A DNA stretch of 14,869 nt, from the NCBI GenBank assembly GCA_017959525.1, contig JAGDAL010000076.1, forward strand, positions 1 through 14,869, read 5' to 3'. This document shows positions 1 through 7,603 of the stretch, piece after piece (positions within the stretch are counted from its first letter, which is position 1; each line of letters begins with the position of its first letter). This stretch comes from Lachnospiraceae bacterium. GTDB lineage: Bacteria; Bacillota; Clostridia; Lachnospirales; Lachnospiraceae. The translations under genes were made by a program, and so were the position numbers. The notes beneath the pieces were generated by a model. The model did no database searches. It saw nothing but the letters and a program-made list of their open reading frames with translations, and was not told where the DNA came from.

Positions 1-2
1 CG

Positions 3-551
3 TCCGAAGTCAGTTTGCGGGAGTTTGGATGTTATATCTATGATGTGGAAGCTTACATCCAGGAGCAGGCGCTGATCTATGATGCCGAGAATCCGACGCT
101 GTGGTGGAATACGCATTTTTCCGCAGGTCCTGATTCGGCGTTCATATCGGATTATGCGAAGCGTTCCGCATTGGATATGTGTGCGTGCACCGAGATCTAT
201 GTGGCAGAGGCCAATCAGAAGGACATTGCGCTGGATGCATCCGAGGAAGCCCAGGCAACCTCCGAGGCTGAGGCCATGTACACCGGCATGAGCGTGGAGC
301 AGCGCAAGTCCACCGGTCTGACGCTGAATGACGTCACAGCGGTAAAAAAGAAACGTGCACTGGCGGCAAAGTATGTTACCTATCTATCGGCGAATACAGA
401 TTTTACCGGATATCCGGGAACTCCGCAGCAGGAGTTAAACTGGGATGGCAGCTGTTATAAGCAGTTCATCATGCCACTGCATACGGTAAAAGAGAACGAG
501 AAACTTTTAGAGCACATCACTTTTGGCACCATCACGGTAAATATGGAGTAA
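3..551 (+). CDS. C-terminal part of an unrecognised protein (5' end outside window)
   Basis: The frame is open to the left edge. The first possible start in the window (TTG at 15) has no ribosome binding site and codons before it are still open, so this is the 3' part of a longer gene. The visible ~183 residues are mostly helical and acidic, with a Trp-rich patch (around PTLWWNTHF), a single CAC motif and a Glu/Ala-rich stretch (around SEEAQATSEAEA). The helical character and the phrase SALDMCACTEIYVAEA are loosely reminiscent of SurA/PrsA-like chaperone N-domains, but I do not recognise the family and do not assign a function. No membrane segment is visible in this part. It ends 8 bases before the YbaK gene, whose ribosome binding site (GGAG, 545-548) overlaps its last codons, so the two are probably co-transcribed. 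Confidence 0.7.
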   Translation, partial: SEVSLREFGCYIYDVEAYIQEQALIYDAENPTLWWNTHFSAGPDSAFISDYAKRSALDMCACTEIYVAEANQKDIALDASEEAQATSEAEAMYTGMSVEQRKSTGLTLNDVTAVKKKRALAAKYVTYLSANTDFTGYPGTPQQELNWDGSCYKQFIMPLHTVKENEKLLEHITFGTITVNME

Positions 552-559
552 AAGTAAAA

Positions 560-1036
560 ATGGCAAAAGACGATAAAACCAATGTCATGCGCGTCCTAGA
601 CGGCAAGAAAATAGCATATACCAGTCACATGTACGAACCGGACGCTACCATGTCCGGCGCACAGATTGCAGCGCTTTTGGGAGAAGAAGCAGATAAGGTA
701 TTCAAGACTTTAGTGACCCGGGGCAAGACCGGCGCATACTATGTCTTCGTTATCCCGGTAGAGAAGGAGTTGGATTTGAAGAAAGCCGCCAAGGCGGTCT
801 CCGAGAAGTCCATTGCCATGATTCCACAGAAGGAATTGCTGCCATTGACCGGCTATGTGCATGGCGGATGTTCACCAATCGGTATGAAGAAATCATTCCC
901 GACAGTGATTCATGAGACCGCTCAAAATTATGAAAAAATATTTTTCTCCGCCGGAAAAGTTGGTTATCAGGTGGAGGTGGCCGTGACGGATTTGGAACGG
1001 GTCATTCGATACACACTTGAGGATGTATGTGATTAA
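560..1036 (+). CDS. ybaK: YbaK/EbsC-type Cys-tRNA(Pro)/aminoacyl-tRNA deacylase
   Basis: A 158-residue cytoplasmic protein of the YbaK/ProX editing family, which hydrolyses mischarged aminoacyl-tRNA (classically Cys-tRNA-Pro) in trans. The length is typical of the stand-alone enzyme. Family hallmarks are visible: the conserved lysine in VFKTLV (K49), which contacts substrate in the family, and the Gly-rich segment GYVHGGCSPIGMKK (residues 98-111) that forms the deacylation pocket. The start at 560 is supported by GGAG at 545-548, which overlaps the stop region of the preceding gene. A strong terminator follows 15 bases after the stop. The fold and family are clear. The exact tRNA specificity (Cys-Pro versus another pair) is inferred from the family. 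Confidence 0.93.
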   Translation: MAKDDKTNVMRVLDGKKIAYTSHMYEPDATMSGAQIAALLGEEADKVFKTLVTRGKTGAYYVFVIPVEKELDLKKAAKAVSEKSIAMIPQKELLPLTGYVHGGCSPIGMKKSFPTVIHETAQNYEKIFFSAGKVGYQVEVAVTDLERVIRYTLEDVCD

Positions 1037-1051
1037 AAGCTAGATAGTTAG

Positions 1052-1084
1052 AGGAGTTCGCAGCACTTGCGAGCTCCTTTTTTT
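1052..1084 (+). terminator. Rho-independent terminator after ybaK
   Basis: An 11-base inverted repeat (left arm 1052-1062, right arm 1068-1078) has one G-T-type mismatch position and a 5-base loop. It is followed by seven consecutive T (1078-1084). This is a textbook intrinsic terminator separating ybaK from the sugar operon. Confidence 0.93.
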
Positions 1085-1099
1085 GTGACAGATTTACCC

Positions 1100-1129
1100 G
1101 TCAAAATCCGTCAAAAACTTTCAAAAACA
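1100..1129 (+). repeat. Three 10-bp phased A-tract repeats
   Basis: Three consecutive 10-base units, GTCAAAATCC, GTCAAAAACT and TTCAAAAACA, place an A-tract at about every helical turn. Such phasing is known to bend DNA. It lies about 100 bases upstream of the candidate promoter of the ROK gene. A role in promoter architecture is inference. Confidence 0.45.
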
Positions 1130-1144
1130 GCTAGGTGCACAAAA

Positions 1145-1167
1145 GTTGACCGGAAGATTTCGTCAAC
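1145..1167. promoter_or_regulatory. Inverted repeat GTTGAC-N11-GTCAAC upstream of ROK gene
   Basis: Perfect 6-base arms (1145-1150 and 1162-1167) are separated by 11 bases, about two helical turns centre to centre. It could be a regulator half-site pair. No function can be assigned from sequence, and arms of 6 bases can arise by chance. Confidence 0.3.
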
Positions 1168-1201
1168 ATTCTACAAAAATGAAAAACTGTCAGAAAATCT
1201 A

Positions 1202-1230
1202 TTGTGCATTTCGTTAGATTCATGTATTGT
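1202..1230 (+). promoter_or_regulatory. Candidate sigma-A promoter of the sugar operon
   Basis: TTGTGC (1202-1207), a 17-base spacer and TATTGT (1225-1230). Matches to consensus are only 3/6 and 4/6, so this is a weak but correctly spaced promoter, as expected for a regulated operon. The -10 overlaps the left arm of the palindromic operator at 1229-1255. Confidence 0.4.
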
Positions 1231-1255
1231 GTTAACAGTGTTAAGTGATTAACAC
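1229..1255. promoter_or_regulatory. Candidate ROK/XylR-type operator
   Basis: Perfect 7-base arms GTGTTAA (1229-1235) and TTAACAC (1249-1255) flank 13 bases, 27 bases in total. It lies between the candidate -10 and the ROK start codon at 1282. XylR/NagC-family repressors bind AT-rich palindromes of about this size near their own promoters, so autoregulation by the adjacent ROK protein is the simplest reading. The repeat is seen; the identity of the binding protein is inferred. Confidence 0.5.
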
Positions 1256-1281
1256 CGCAAAGTGATTATGAGGATGAATTC

Positions 1282-2505
1282 ATGGGGAAAATCAAGGAAG
1301 TCGCAGGAAACAACACCAGCGATTTAACAGAAATGAACCGCTCTGCCATTGTTCGTATCTTACAGCAACGGGAAGTTTGTTCCAGAGCGGAGTTGGCGAA
1401 GACCATGGGGCTGACCCAGGCGTCCATCACCAAGTTGGTGGGCTATCTCATTGAGATGGGTGTAATCTCCGAGGTAGGCATCGTCAAGGGAGATGGCAAT
1501 CGTCGCTCCATCGGGTTGCGACTGAATGCGGAGAAGAATCTCATCATTGGGGTGAAGTTCTCCCGTCATGTATTTGCCATCGGTGTCTTCGATATCTCAG
1601 GCAAGATGTACACCCAGCAGGAGACAGAGTTCGGACTGGATGACAATACCGCAGATGTACTAGCTTCGATGAAGAGCCAGTTACAGAATCTGTTGGATGA
1701 ATATGAGAACATCGTCGCTATCGGCTTGGCACTGCCGGGACCGTACCTTCGGCAGGAAGGTCGCATCGCTATGGTGACCCGCATGCCGAGTTGGCACAAC
1801 ATCAATTTTATCGAAGAGTTCAAGAACGCATTCGATAAGCCGGTGTTCATCGAACAGGATGCGAATGCGGGAGCACTTGCAGAGTGGTGGTTCGGTAATC
1901 ATGGCAGACCATTGAATTCGTTAGCTTACTTCTTAGTCGGTGAAGGCGTTGGTTCCGGAGTGGTAGATCACGATCGTCTGCTCTTAGGAGACCAGGGCAT
2001 CGCCAGTGAGGTGGGCCATATCAGTATTGATTTCCGCGGACCGCGTTGTGAATGTGGAAACCACGGATGCTTAGAGCTGTACTGCTCCACGATGGCACTG
2101 TTGAAAAAAGCCAAGGAGCAGCTGCCGGAGTTATTCTTAGCTCCTTATAAGAGCCGCGCGGAAGTATGTAACCGCATCTTCGACGCCGCAAGAGGTGGCA
2201 ACGAGAAGGCAAACAAAATAGTAAAAGAGATTGCAGAATACATTGGTTTCGGATGCGTCACCTTAATCAACGCATACGATCCGGAGATTATCGTAATCGG
2301 GGATAGCGTTTCCCAGGGCAATGAACTGTTGATGCCAACCATCCTTGAGATTGTGAAGGAACGCACGATTCCGGAAGTAAGCAGTAGGGTGCGCATTGAA
2401 ATTTCGAAACTGAGTATCGATCCGACGCTGTATGGGGCAGCGGCCATTGCAACCGATCGTATCCTTCGCAAACCAAGCGAGTATTTGAATATTAACAAGT
2501 TATAA
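1282..2505 (+). CDS. ROK-family transcriptional regulator (NagC/XylR type)
   Basis: 407 residues, the usual length of ROK repressors. An N-terminal winged helix-turn-helix lies at about residues 18-65 (AIVRILQQR...SRAELAKTMGLTQASITKLV). It is followed by a ROK sugar-binding domain: AIGLALPGP (146-154), EQDANAGALAEW (191-202) and the zinc-binding ROK signature with H246 and C256, C258, C263 (CECGNHGC). The kinase-type phosphate loop expected near the start of the ROK domain (DxGGT class) is absent, the corresponding segment reading IIGVKFSRH, so it is a regulator and not a glucokinase. The start has AGGA at 1271-1274. It opens the transport operon, 20 bases before the ABC ATPase. It very likely represses that operon until a sugar or sugar phosphate binds. 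The effector cannot be read from sequence. Confidence 0.93.
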   Translation: MGKIKEVAGNNTSDLTEMNRSAIVRILQQREVCSRAELAKTMGLTQASITKLVGYLIEMGVISEVGIVKGDGNRRSIGLRLNAEKNLIIGVKFSRHVFAIGVFDISGKMYTQQETEFGLDDNTADVLASMKSQLQNLLDEYENIVAIGLALPGPYLRQEGRIAMVTRMPSWHNINFIEEFKNAFDKPVFIEQDANAGALAEWWFGNHGRPLNSLAYFLVGEGVGSGVVDHDRLLLGDQGIASEVGHISIDFRGPRCECGNHGCLELYCSTMALLKKAKEQLPELFLAPYKSRAEVCNRIFDAARGGNEKANKIVKEIAEYIGFGCVTLINAYDPEIIVIGDSVSQGNELLMPTILEIVKERTIPEVSSRVRIEISKLSIDPTLYGAAAIATDRILRKPSEYLNINKL

Positions 2506-2510
2506 AAGAA

Positions 2511-2528
2511 GGGGGAGGAATAAAGGTG
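2511..2528 (+). promoter_or_regulatory. Shine-Dalgarno that fixes the GTG start of the ATPase gene
   Basis: A purine run containing GGAGG (2514-2518) sits 7 bases before GTG 2526. No ATG lies at suitable spacing, so GTG is the start. Confidence 0.75.
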
Positions 2529-4064
2529 GACAACAATTCTTATATCCTGCAAATGCAGAGTATCACCAAAGAATTCCCGGGCGTGCGGGCACTTGACGAT
2601 GTCAACTTGTCTGTACGAACCGGAACGATTCATTCTATTTGCGGCGAAAACGGAGCCGGCAAATCAACCTTGATGAAGGTACTCTCCGGTGTTTATCCAT
2701 ATGGTACTTATGATGGCAAAATCATCTTCATGGGCAAGGAGATGAAGTTCAAAAACATCAAAGAGTCCGAGAGCGCCGGCATCGCAATCATTCACCAGGA
2801 ATTAACCATGATTCCGGAATTATCCATTACGGAAAATATTTTCATGGGGAATGAAATCTTACGTAACGGTTTGATTGACTGGGCGGAAGAGAAGCGAAGA
2901 ACTTACGACATTCTTAAGAAGGTGGGATTATCCATTAATCCGGATATTCTCATTAAGCATTTGGGTGTCGGCCAGCAGCAGCTGGTAGAAATTGCCAAGG
3001 CCTTATCTAAGAACGTCAAGTTATTGATTCTGGATGAGCCGACCTCCGCATTGAACGAGGCAGATTCCGCGAATTTGCTGGAGTTAATGAAGGACTTAAA
3101 GAGCCGGGGGATTACCTGTATCATGATTTCCCACAAGCTCAACGAAATCGCAGCCATCTCCGATGCAGTAACGGTCATCCGCGATGGTCACACCGTAGAA
3201 AGTTACGATGTGGTGGCCGGCGAAGTGGATGAGGACAAAATCATCAAAGCCATGGTTGGTCGTTCCATCGAGAACCGGTATCCGGAACATAAATCCTGTC
3301 CGGGCAATGTGATTTTTGAAGTCAACAACTGGTGCGTGGAAGATCCGGATGTGGAAGGCAGAATGGTGTGCAAGCACGCTTCCTTCAATGTAAGAGCCGG
3401 AGAAATCGTTGGATTCGCCGGATTGATGGGTGCCGGAAGAACGGAGCTGATGCGCTCCATCTTCGGTAAGAACTATGGAATCTATCGTGGTGGAACCATC
3501 AAGATCAAGGGCAAGGAAGTCAAGCTCAATTCCGTAGAATCCGCCATCAAGCACGGCGTGGCATATGTTCCGGAAGATCGTAAGAACTTAGGTTTAAACC
3601 TTCTGGATTGCATCCGCACCACCGTCGTTGCAGCAGATTTGGATAAGATTACCAAGCGGGGCCTTCTGGATTTGAATGAAGAGAAAATCGCAGCAGAGGA
3701 TTACCGCAATCAGTTAAAGATTAAAACGTCTCATGTAGATAAGGGGGTAACCACACTTTCCGGTGGAAATCAGCAGAAGGTGGTACTGTCCAAGTGGATG
3801 TTCACCGAACCGGATATCTTAATCTTAGACGAGCCGACACGAGGCATTGACGTCGGAGCGAAGTACGAGATATACAAGCTGATTCACCAATTGGCAGACG
3901 CAGGCAAAGCCGTCATCTTAGTATCTTCCGAATTGCCGGAGTTACTTGGTATGGCAGATCGCATCTATACCATCTTCGAAGGCTCCATTACCGGAGAAAT
4001 CTCGGCAGCGGAAGCAGATCAGGAAATCCTGATGAAGAGGATGACGATTACATCGAAAGAATAA
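2526..4064 (+). CDS. mmsA: Multiple-monosaccharide ABC transporter, ATP-binding protein
   Basis: 512 residues with two fused ABC domains, the standard architecture and length of CUT2 ATPases (XylG/MmsA/GguA). Domain 1 has Walker A GENGAGKST (40-48), signature region VGQQQLVE (148-155) and Walker B LLILDE (166-171). Domain 2 has a degenerate Walker A GLMGAGRTE (299-307), LSGGNQQK (411-418) and Walker B ILILDEPT (431-438). A degenerate second P-loop is normal in this family. The phrase YPYGTYDGKIIFMGKE (57-72) is characteristic of the XylG/MmsA branch rather than RbsA. It energises sugar import with the following permease and binding protein. The start is GTG, fixed by a strong GGAGG at 2514-2518, 7 bases upstream. 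Xylose, arabinose, glucose, galactose or mannose are possible substrates; class alone does not decide. Confidence 0.94.
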   Translation: MDNNSYILQMQSITKEFPGVRALDDVNLSVRTGTIHSICGENGAGKSTLMKVLSGVYPYGTYDGKIIFMGKEMKFKNIKESESAGIAIIHQELTMIPELSITENIFMGNEILRNGLIDWAEEKRRTYDILKKVGLSINPDILIKHLGVGQQQLVEIAKALSKNVKLLILDEPTSALNEADSANLLELMKDLKSRGITCIMISHKLNEIAAISDAVTVIRDGHTVESYDVVAGEVDEDKIIKAMVGRSIENRYPEHKSCPGNVIFEVNNWCVEDPDVEGRMVCKHASFNVRAGEIVGFAGLMGAGRTELMRSIFGKNYGIYRGGTIKIKGKEVKLNSVESAIKHGVAYVPEDRKNLGLNLLDCIRTTVVAADLDKITKRGLLDLNEEKIAAEDYRNQLKIKTSHVDKGVTTLSGGNQQKVVLSKWMFTEPDILILDEPTRGIDVGAKYEIYKLIHQLADAGKAVILVSSELPELLGMADRIYTIFEGSITGEISAAEADQEILMKRMTITSKE

Positions 4065-4091
4065 TTCGCAGTAGGAAAGGGTGGAATAATT

Positions 4092-5315
4092 ATGAAATAT
4101 ATCAAACAAGTATTGGGCGGAGACCTCCGTCAATACACCATGGTTGTAGCGTTAGCGGCGTTGATCATCATTTTCAATATCATTTCCGGAGGAAGAATGT
4201 TAACCTCATCCAACTTCCAGAATTTGATTTCCGGTAACGCATACGTATTGATTTTGGCACTTGGAATGTTGATGGTCATTGTTATCGGACAGATCGATTT
4301 GTCGGTTGGTTCCGTAGCCGGTTTCGCCGGAATGGTCATGGCATTGGTAGCAAAAAACTATAACGTACCTTGGTGGTGCGCAGTATTAATCGCAATTGCA
4401 ATCGGACTGTTAGCCGGTGCATGGCATGGATTCTTCCTGTCTCAGTTAGGCATTCCGGGATTCATCACAACCCTTGGTGGCATGATGATTTTCCGTGGTG
4501 GAGTTATCTGGATCTCGCATTCCATTTCCGTGCCGGCTCCGGAGCAGCTGAAGTGGTTCGGTTCCGGATACTTGCCGGAATGGGGACCTGCTTTTACCGG
4601 AATGAACAATTCCACATTGTTACTGGGAATCATCGGAATCGTTGCTTACGTGGTTGCACAGATTCGTAAGTATAAGCGTTCCGGAGATGCCACCGGTGTG
4701 AAGGATCCGCTTTGGGCAGTAGTTGTTCGTATCATTCTTATGACCGTATTGATTGGCTACTTTACCTGGTTGTTTGGATCCGGACGTGTGGGAACATCCT
4801 TCCCGGTACCTGGACTGATCCTGTTATTACTCACCATCATCTATCACATCATTACCCAGCGTACCAAGTTCGGTCGTCACGTATATGCGGTAGGTGGTAA
4901 CAAGGCAGCAGCTGCTTTGTCCGGTGTCAATGTGAAGAGAACCTATTTCTTAACCATGATGAATATGTCTTTCCTTGCAGCAGTAGCAGGAATCCTCTTC
5001 GTAGGACGTTCCACTGCAGCAGGTCCGGCAGACGGAACTTCATGGGAAATGGATGCTATCGCATCTGTATTCATCGGTGGTGCAGCCGTATCCGGTGGTG
5101 TGGGAACCATCTTGGCAACCATCGTCGGTGGTTTGGTTATGGCAGTCTTAAACAACGGCTTGATGTTAATGGGCGTTGGTGCGGATAAGACACAGGTTAT
5201 CAAGGGATTCGTTCTTTTGGCAGCAGTTGCATTCGATGTATACAACAAGAAGAGTGGTAAGAGTTCTATCATCGGCAGATTATTCCCAAGCAAAGAGGAA
5301 AAAGCTGCAAACTAA
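4092..5315 (+). CDS. mmsB: Multiple-monosaccharide ABC transporter, permease
   Basis: 407 residues, a polytopic inner-membrane protein with roughly 9-10 hydrophobic segments (for example 17-32, 50-66, 96-112, 174-189, 208-228, 238-254, 286-304, 336-360). It belongs to the BPD_transp_2 family that contains RbsC/XylH/MmsB. The CUT2 motif GQIDLSVGSVAGF (66-78) and the cytoplasmic coupling-loop motif GRHVYAVGGN followed by ALSGVNV (261-281) are present. It forms the translocation channel for the ATPase encoded 27 bases upstream. The length and the extended cytoplasmic loop around 190-206 fit the XylH/MmsB branch, which is longer than RbsC. The start codon ATG 4092 follows a purine-rich AAGGGTGG at 4077-4084. 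Confidence 0.94.
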   Translation: MKYIKQVLGGDLRQYTMVVALAALIIIFNIISGGRMLTSSNFQNLISGNAYVLILALGMLMVIVIGQIDLSVGSVAGFAGMVMALVAKNYNVPWWCAVLIAIAIGLLAGAWHGFFLSQLGIPGFITTLGGMMIFRGGVIWISHSISVPAPEQLKWFGSGYLPEWGPAFTGMNNSTLLLGIIGIVAYVVAQIRKYKRSGDATGVKDPLWAVVVRIILMTVLIGYFTWLFGSGRVGTSFPVPGLILLLLTIIYHIITQRTKFGRHVYAVGGNKAAAALSGVNVKRTYFLTMMNMSFLAAVAGILFVGRSTAAGPADGTSWEMDAIASVFIGGAAVSGGVGTILATIVGGLVMAVLNNGLMLMGVGADKTQVIKGFVLLAAVAFDVYNKKSGKSSIIGRLFPSKEEKAAN

Positions 5316-5327
5316 AAACGGGGGCAT

Positions 5328-5350
5328 GCCTGCAGTACATACTGCCGGGC
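5328..5350 (+). other. Stem-loop between permease and binding-protein genes
   Basis: Stem GCAGT (5332-5336) with ACTGC (5341-5345), loop ACAT, extended by GCC (5328-5330) pairing GGC (5348-5350) across a small internal bulge. No T-run follows, so it is not a terminator. It lies upstream of the binding-protein gene in an 82-base gap and could be an RNA-processing or stability element. Confidence 0.5.
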
Positions 5351-5397
5351 CTTACATATGAAGTGCACAATATGTTATAACTTAAGGAGGATGTAAA

Positions 5398-6540
5398 ATG
5401 AAAAAGAGAAAACTATTGTCAATGCTTATGGTTGCGACCATGATGGTTGCTACATTTGCAGGCTGTGGGGGCAGCAGAGAGGGAAATACAGAACCTGCAA
5501 CCACAGACACACCAGCAGCTACTGAGGAGACTACAACAGAGGCTCCAACTGCTGAATTCCCGGGATTCGAAGATGGTGCAACCATCGGTGTATCTCTTCC
5601 TTGGCTTGGAACCCAGAACTGGAAAGAGGCTGAGGAGATGTTTACCGAGCAGTTGAAGGACGCAGGATACAATCCAATCGTTCAGGCAGCTGATCAGAAG
5701 GTAACACAGCAGCAGCAGCAGATCGAGTCCATGATCGAGAACGGCGCTAAGGTTATCGTTGTAGGACCTGTTGATGGTTCTCAGCTTGGTTCCGTATTGG
5801 AGCAGGCAAAGGAAGCCGGCGTATATGTTATCGGTTATGACCGTTTGATTGAGAACACCACCGGCGTTGACGGTGTTGTACAGTTTGGTAGTGTGAAGAC
5901 CGGTGAACTTCAGGCAGAAGCATTGTTAGCCGGCTTACAGGAGAAGAAGGGTGATAAGCCTTACAACATCGAGTTATTCGGCGGCGGCCCTGCTGATCCG
6001 AACGCTCCGAACTTCTTTACCGGTGCTATGTCTAAGTTGCAGCCACTTATCGATGACGGAACACTTGTAGTTGTATCCGGTCAGACCGATTTCACCCAGT
6101 GCGCAACTCCTGATTGGGACAATGCAAAGGCTCAGCAGAGAATGGATTCCTTATTGTCCGGTTTCTATTCTGACAAGGAAATCGACGGCGTTCTTTGCCC
6201 GAATGACGGTATCGCTCGTGCTTGTATCACTGCATGTGAGAATGCAGGACAGGACATCCCTGTTGTATCCGGTTTGGATGCTGAGAACGAGTCTGTAGAG
6301 TGGGTATGGGCTGGTAAGCAGTACTCTACTGTTGCTAAGCCAACCGAAGACCTTGTTGCTAAGACCATCGAGATCATTGATTCCTTGAAGAACGGCACAG
6401 GAATGCCAGCAACTCAGGTAAATGTGAACAACGGACAGATCGACGTACTTGTTTACGAGCTTCCTCCGGTTGTAGTAACCAAGGAGAACGCTAAGGAAGT
6501 ATTTGCAAACGATCCTTCCAGATTAAAGCTGTTACAGTAA
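5398..6540 (+). CDS. chvE: Sugar-binding lipoprotein of the CUT2 importer (ChvE-like)
   Basis: 380 residues, a secreted lipoprotein. The signal peptide has KKRK, a hydrophobic core and lipobox TFAGC with the lipidated Cys at 23. A Thr/Glu/Ala-rich tether (about 26-52) precedes a type I periplasmic-binding fold. Landmarks shared with ChvE/XylF are TIGVSLPWL, IESMIENGAKVIVVGPVDG, the hinge/ligand segment YDRLIENTTG, NIELFGGGPADPNA, RMDSLLSGFY, DGIARACI and VVSGLDAENESV. ChvE-type proteins bind several aldoses (xylose, arabinose, glucose, galactose), so the ligand is left open. The start is set by AAGGAGG at 5384-5390, 7 bases from ATG. Stem-loops lie in both flanking gaps, fitting the common need for more binding protein than membrane components. 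A run of five Gln codons (5707-5721) sits in the N-domain. Confidence 0.94.
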   Translation: MKKRKLLSMLMVATMMVATFAGCGGSREGNTEPATTDTPAATEETTTEAPTAEFPGFEDGATIGVSLPWLGTQNWKEAEEMFTEQLKDAGYNPIVQAADQKVTQQQQQIESMIENGAKVIVVGPVDGSQLGSVLEQAKEAGVYVIGYDRLIENTTGVDGVVQFGSVKTGELQAEALLAGLQEKKGDKPYNIELFGGGPADPNAPNFFTGAMSKLQPLIDDGTLVVVSGQTDFTQCATPDWDNAKAQQRMDSLLSGFYSDKEIDGVLCPNDGIARACITACENAGQDIPVVSGLDAENESVEWVWAGKQYSTVAKPTEDLVAKTIEIIDSLKNGTGMPATQVNVNNGQIDVLVYELPPVVVTKENAKEVFANDPSRLKLLQ

Positions 6541-6574
6541 TACTTTTTCTTCATAAAACTTTTTTGAAATAATG

Positions 6575-6602
6575 GGGGCAGTGCATCCACACTGCCCCTT
6601 CT
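6575..6602 (+). terminator. Strong stem-loop after chvE: weak terminator or mRNA 3'-end stabiliser
   Basis: A perfect 9-bp GC-rich stem GGGGCAGTG (6575-6583) / CACTGCCCC (6590-6598) with a 6-base loop, followed only by TTCT. The short tail suggests partial termination or a processed, stable 3' end for the chvE message, with read-through into the kinase gene whose ribosome binding site begins 6 bases later. Confidence 0.6.
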
Positions 6603-6607
6603 AGGTG

Positions 6608-6625
6608 TAGGAGGATAACGAATTG
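6608..6625 (+). promoter_or_regulatory. Shine-Dalgarno that fixes the TTG start of the fructokinase gene
   Basis: TAGGAGG (6608-6614) is 8 bases before TTG 6623. The first ATG in frame (6635) is 20 bases away, too far. TTG is therefore the better start. Confidence 0.7.
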
Positions 6626-7603
6626 GAAAAGAACATGGATGTCGTGGCATTGGGAGAACTCTTGATTGACATGACGAACAACGGAAAAACCGAGAATAAT
6701 AACGACTTATTTGAAGCAAATCCGGGCGGCGCTCCATGTAATGTGTTGGCTATGCTAAAGAGATTCGGACACGAAGTAGGATTCATCGGTAAGGTAGGAG
6801 ACGACATCTTCGGACGCAAGTTAAAGAGCACGTTGGAAGAAGTTGGAATTGCAACAGATAACCTATTGATGGATAAAGATGTTCGAACCACCTTGGCATT
6901 CGTTGAGACATTTCCGGACGGGGATCGTGACTTTTCCTTCTATCGGAATCCGGGTGCAGACATGATGCTTCGTAAGGAAGAAGTGGATGCGGATTTGATT
7001 GCACGCAGTCGCGTCTTCCATTTCGGAACCTTGTCCATGACCCATCCGATGCCACGGGAGGCAACCATCTACGCCTTAGAAGAAGCGAAAAAAAGCGGAG
7101 CAATTATTACCTTTGATCCGAACTTGCGGGAGCCGCTTTGGAATTCTTTGGAGGAAGCCAAAGAACAGATTTTGACCGGAATGAAGTACTGTGATTACCT
7201 GAAGATTTCCGATAATGAAATTCAGTGGCTGACCGGGGAAGAAGATTATACGGCCGGCGTTGCAAAGATTCGCGAGCAGTTCGATATTCCGCTTATCACC
7301 GTTTCCATGGGACGTGAAGGAAGCCGCGCTTATTATCAGTGCGGGGATAAGGAAGTGGTAACAGAGGTGGCACCGTTCTTGTCGGACGAGACCATCGAGA
7401 CCACCGGAGCAGGAGATACCTTCTGCGGATGTGTGATTCATTACTTATTAACCTATGGAATCGAAGGATTGGATCAAGAGAAGTTGGATGAGATGTTGAC
7501 CACAGCCAACGCAGCAGCATCCTTAATTACCAGAGTAAAGGGTGCACTGCGTGTGATGCCACAGATCAGTGATGTGGAGGCTTTGGTTCGCACAAGGGGA
7601 TAA
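6623..7603 (+). CDS. PfkB-family fructokinase
   Basis: 326 residues, the usual size for bacterial PfkB fructokinases. It phosphorylates a sugar, probably fructose to fructose 6-phosphate with ATP, in the cytoplasm. Visible landmarks are GELLIDM (11-17), PfkB signature 1 PGGAPCNVLAMLKRFG (34-49), GKVGDDIFGRKL (56-67), FDPNLREPLW (164-173, typical of fructokinases) and the anion-hole/catalytic signature ETTGAGDTF (259-267) with catalytic Asp265. A ribokinase or 2-keto-3-deoxygluconate kinase is less likely given GELLIDM and DPNLR-LW. The TTG start is chosen from the ribosome binding site. The stop is 1 base before the HAD start codon, indicating translational coupling. Its position between importer and isomerase suggests that it phosphorylates the ketose made by the isomerase. 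Confidence 0.9.
   Translation: MEKNMDVVALGELLIDMTNNGKTENNNDLFEANPGGAPCNVLAMLKRFGHEVGFIGKVGDDIFGRKLKSTLEEVGIATDNLLMDKDVRTTLAFVETFPDGDRDFSFYRNPGADMMLRKEEVDADLIARSRVFHFGTLSMTHPMPREATIYALEEAKKSGAIITFDPNLREPLWNSLEEAKEQILTGMKYCDYLKISDNEIQWLTGEEDYTAGVAKIREQFDIPLITVSMGREGSRAYYQCGDKEVVTEVAPFLSDETIETTGAGDTFCGCVIHYLLTYGIEGLDQEKLDEMLTTANAAASLITRVKGALRVMPQISDVEALVRTRG

Noticed and set aside
1067-1252. 61-codon open frame between ybaK and the ROK gene
   Set aside because: It begins inside the terminator hairpin, spans the promoter/operator region and has no ribosome binding site or recognisable composition.
2145-2633. 162-codon minus-strand frame over the ROK/ATPase junction
   Set aside because: Antisense shadow of two well-supported genes, with no domain features or start signal.
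5373-5381. Extended -10-like TGTTATAAC upstream of chvE
   Set aside because: Transcription would start about 7 bases later, inside the AAGGAGG ribosome binding site (5384-5390), leaving no usable leader; no good -35 is present.
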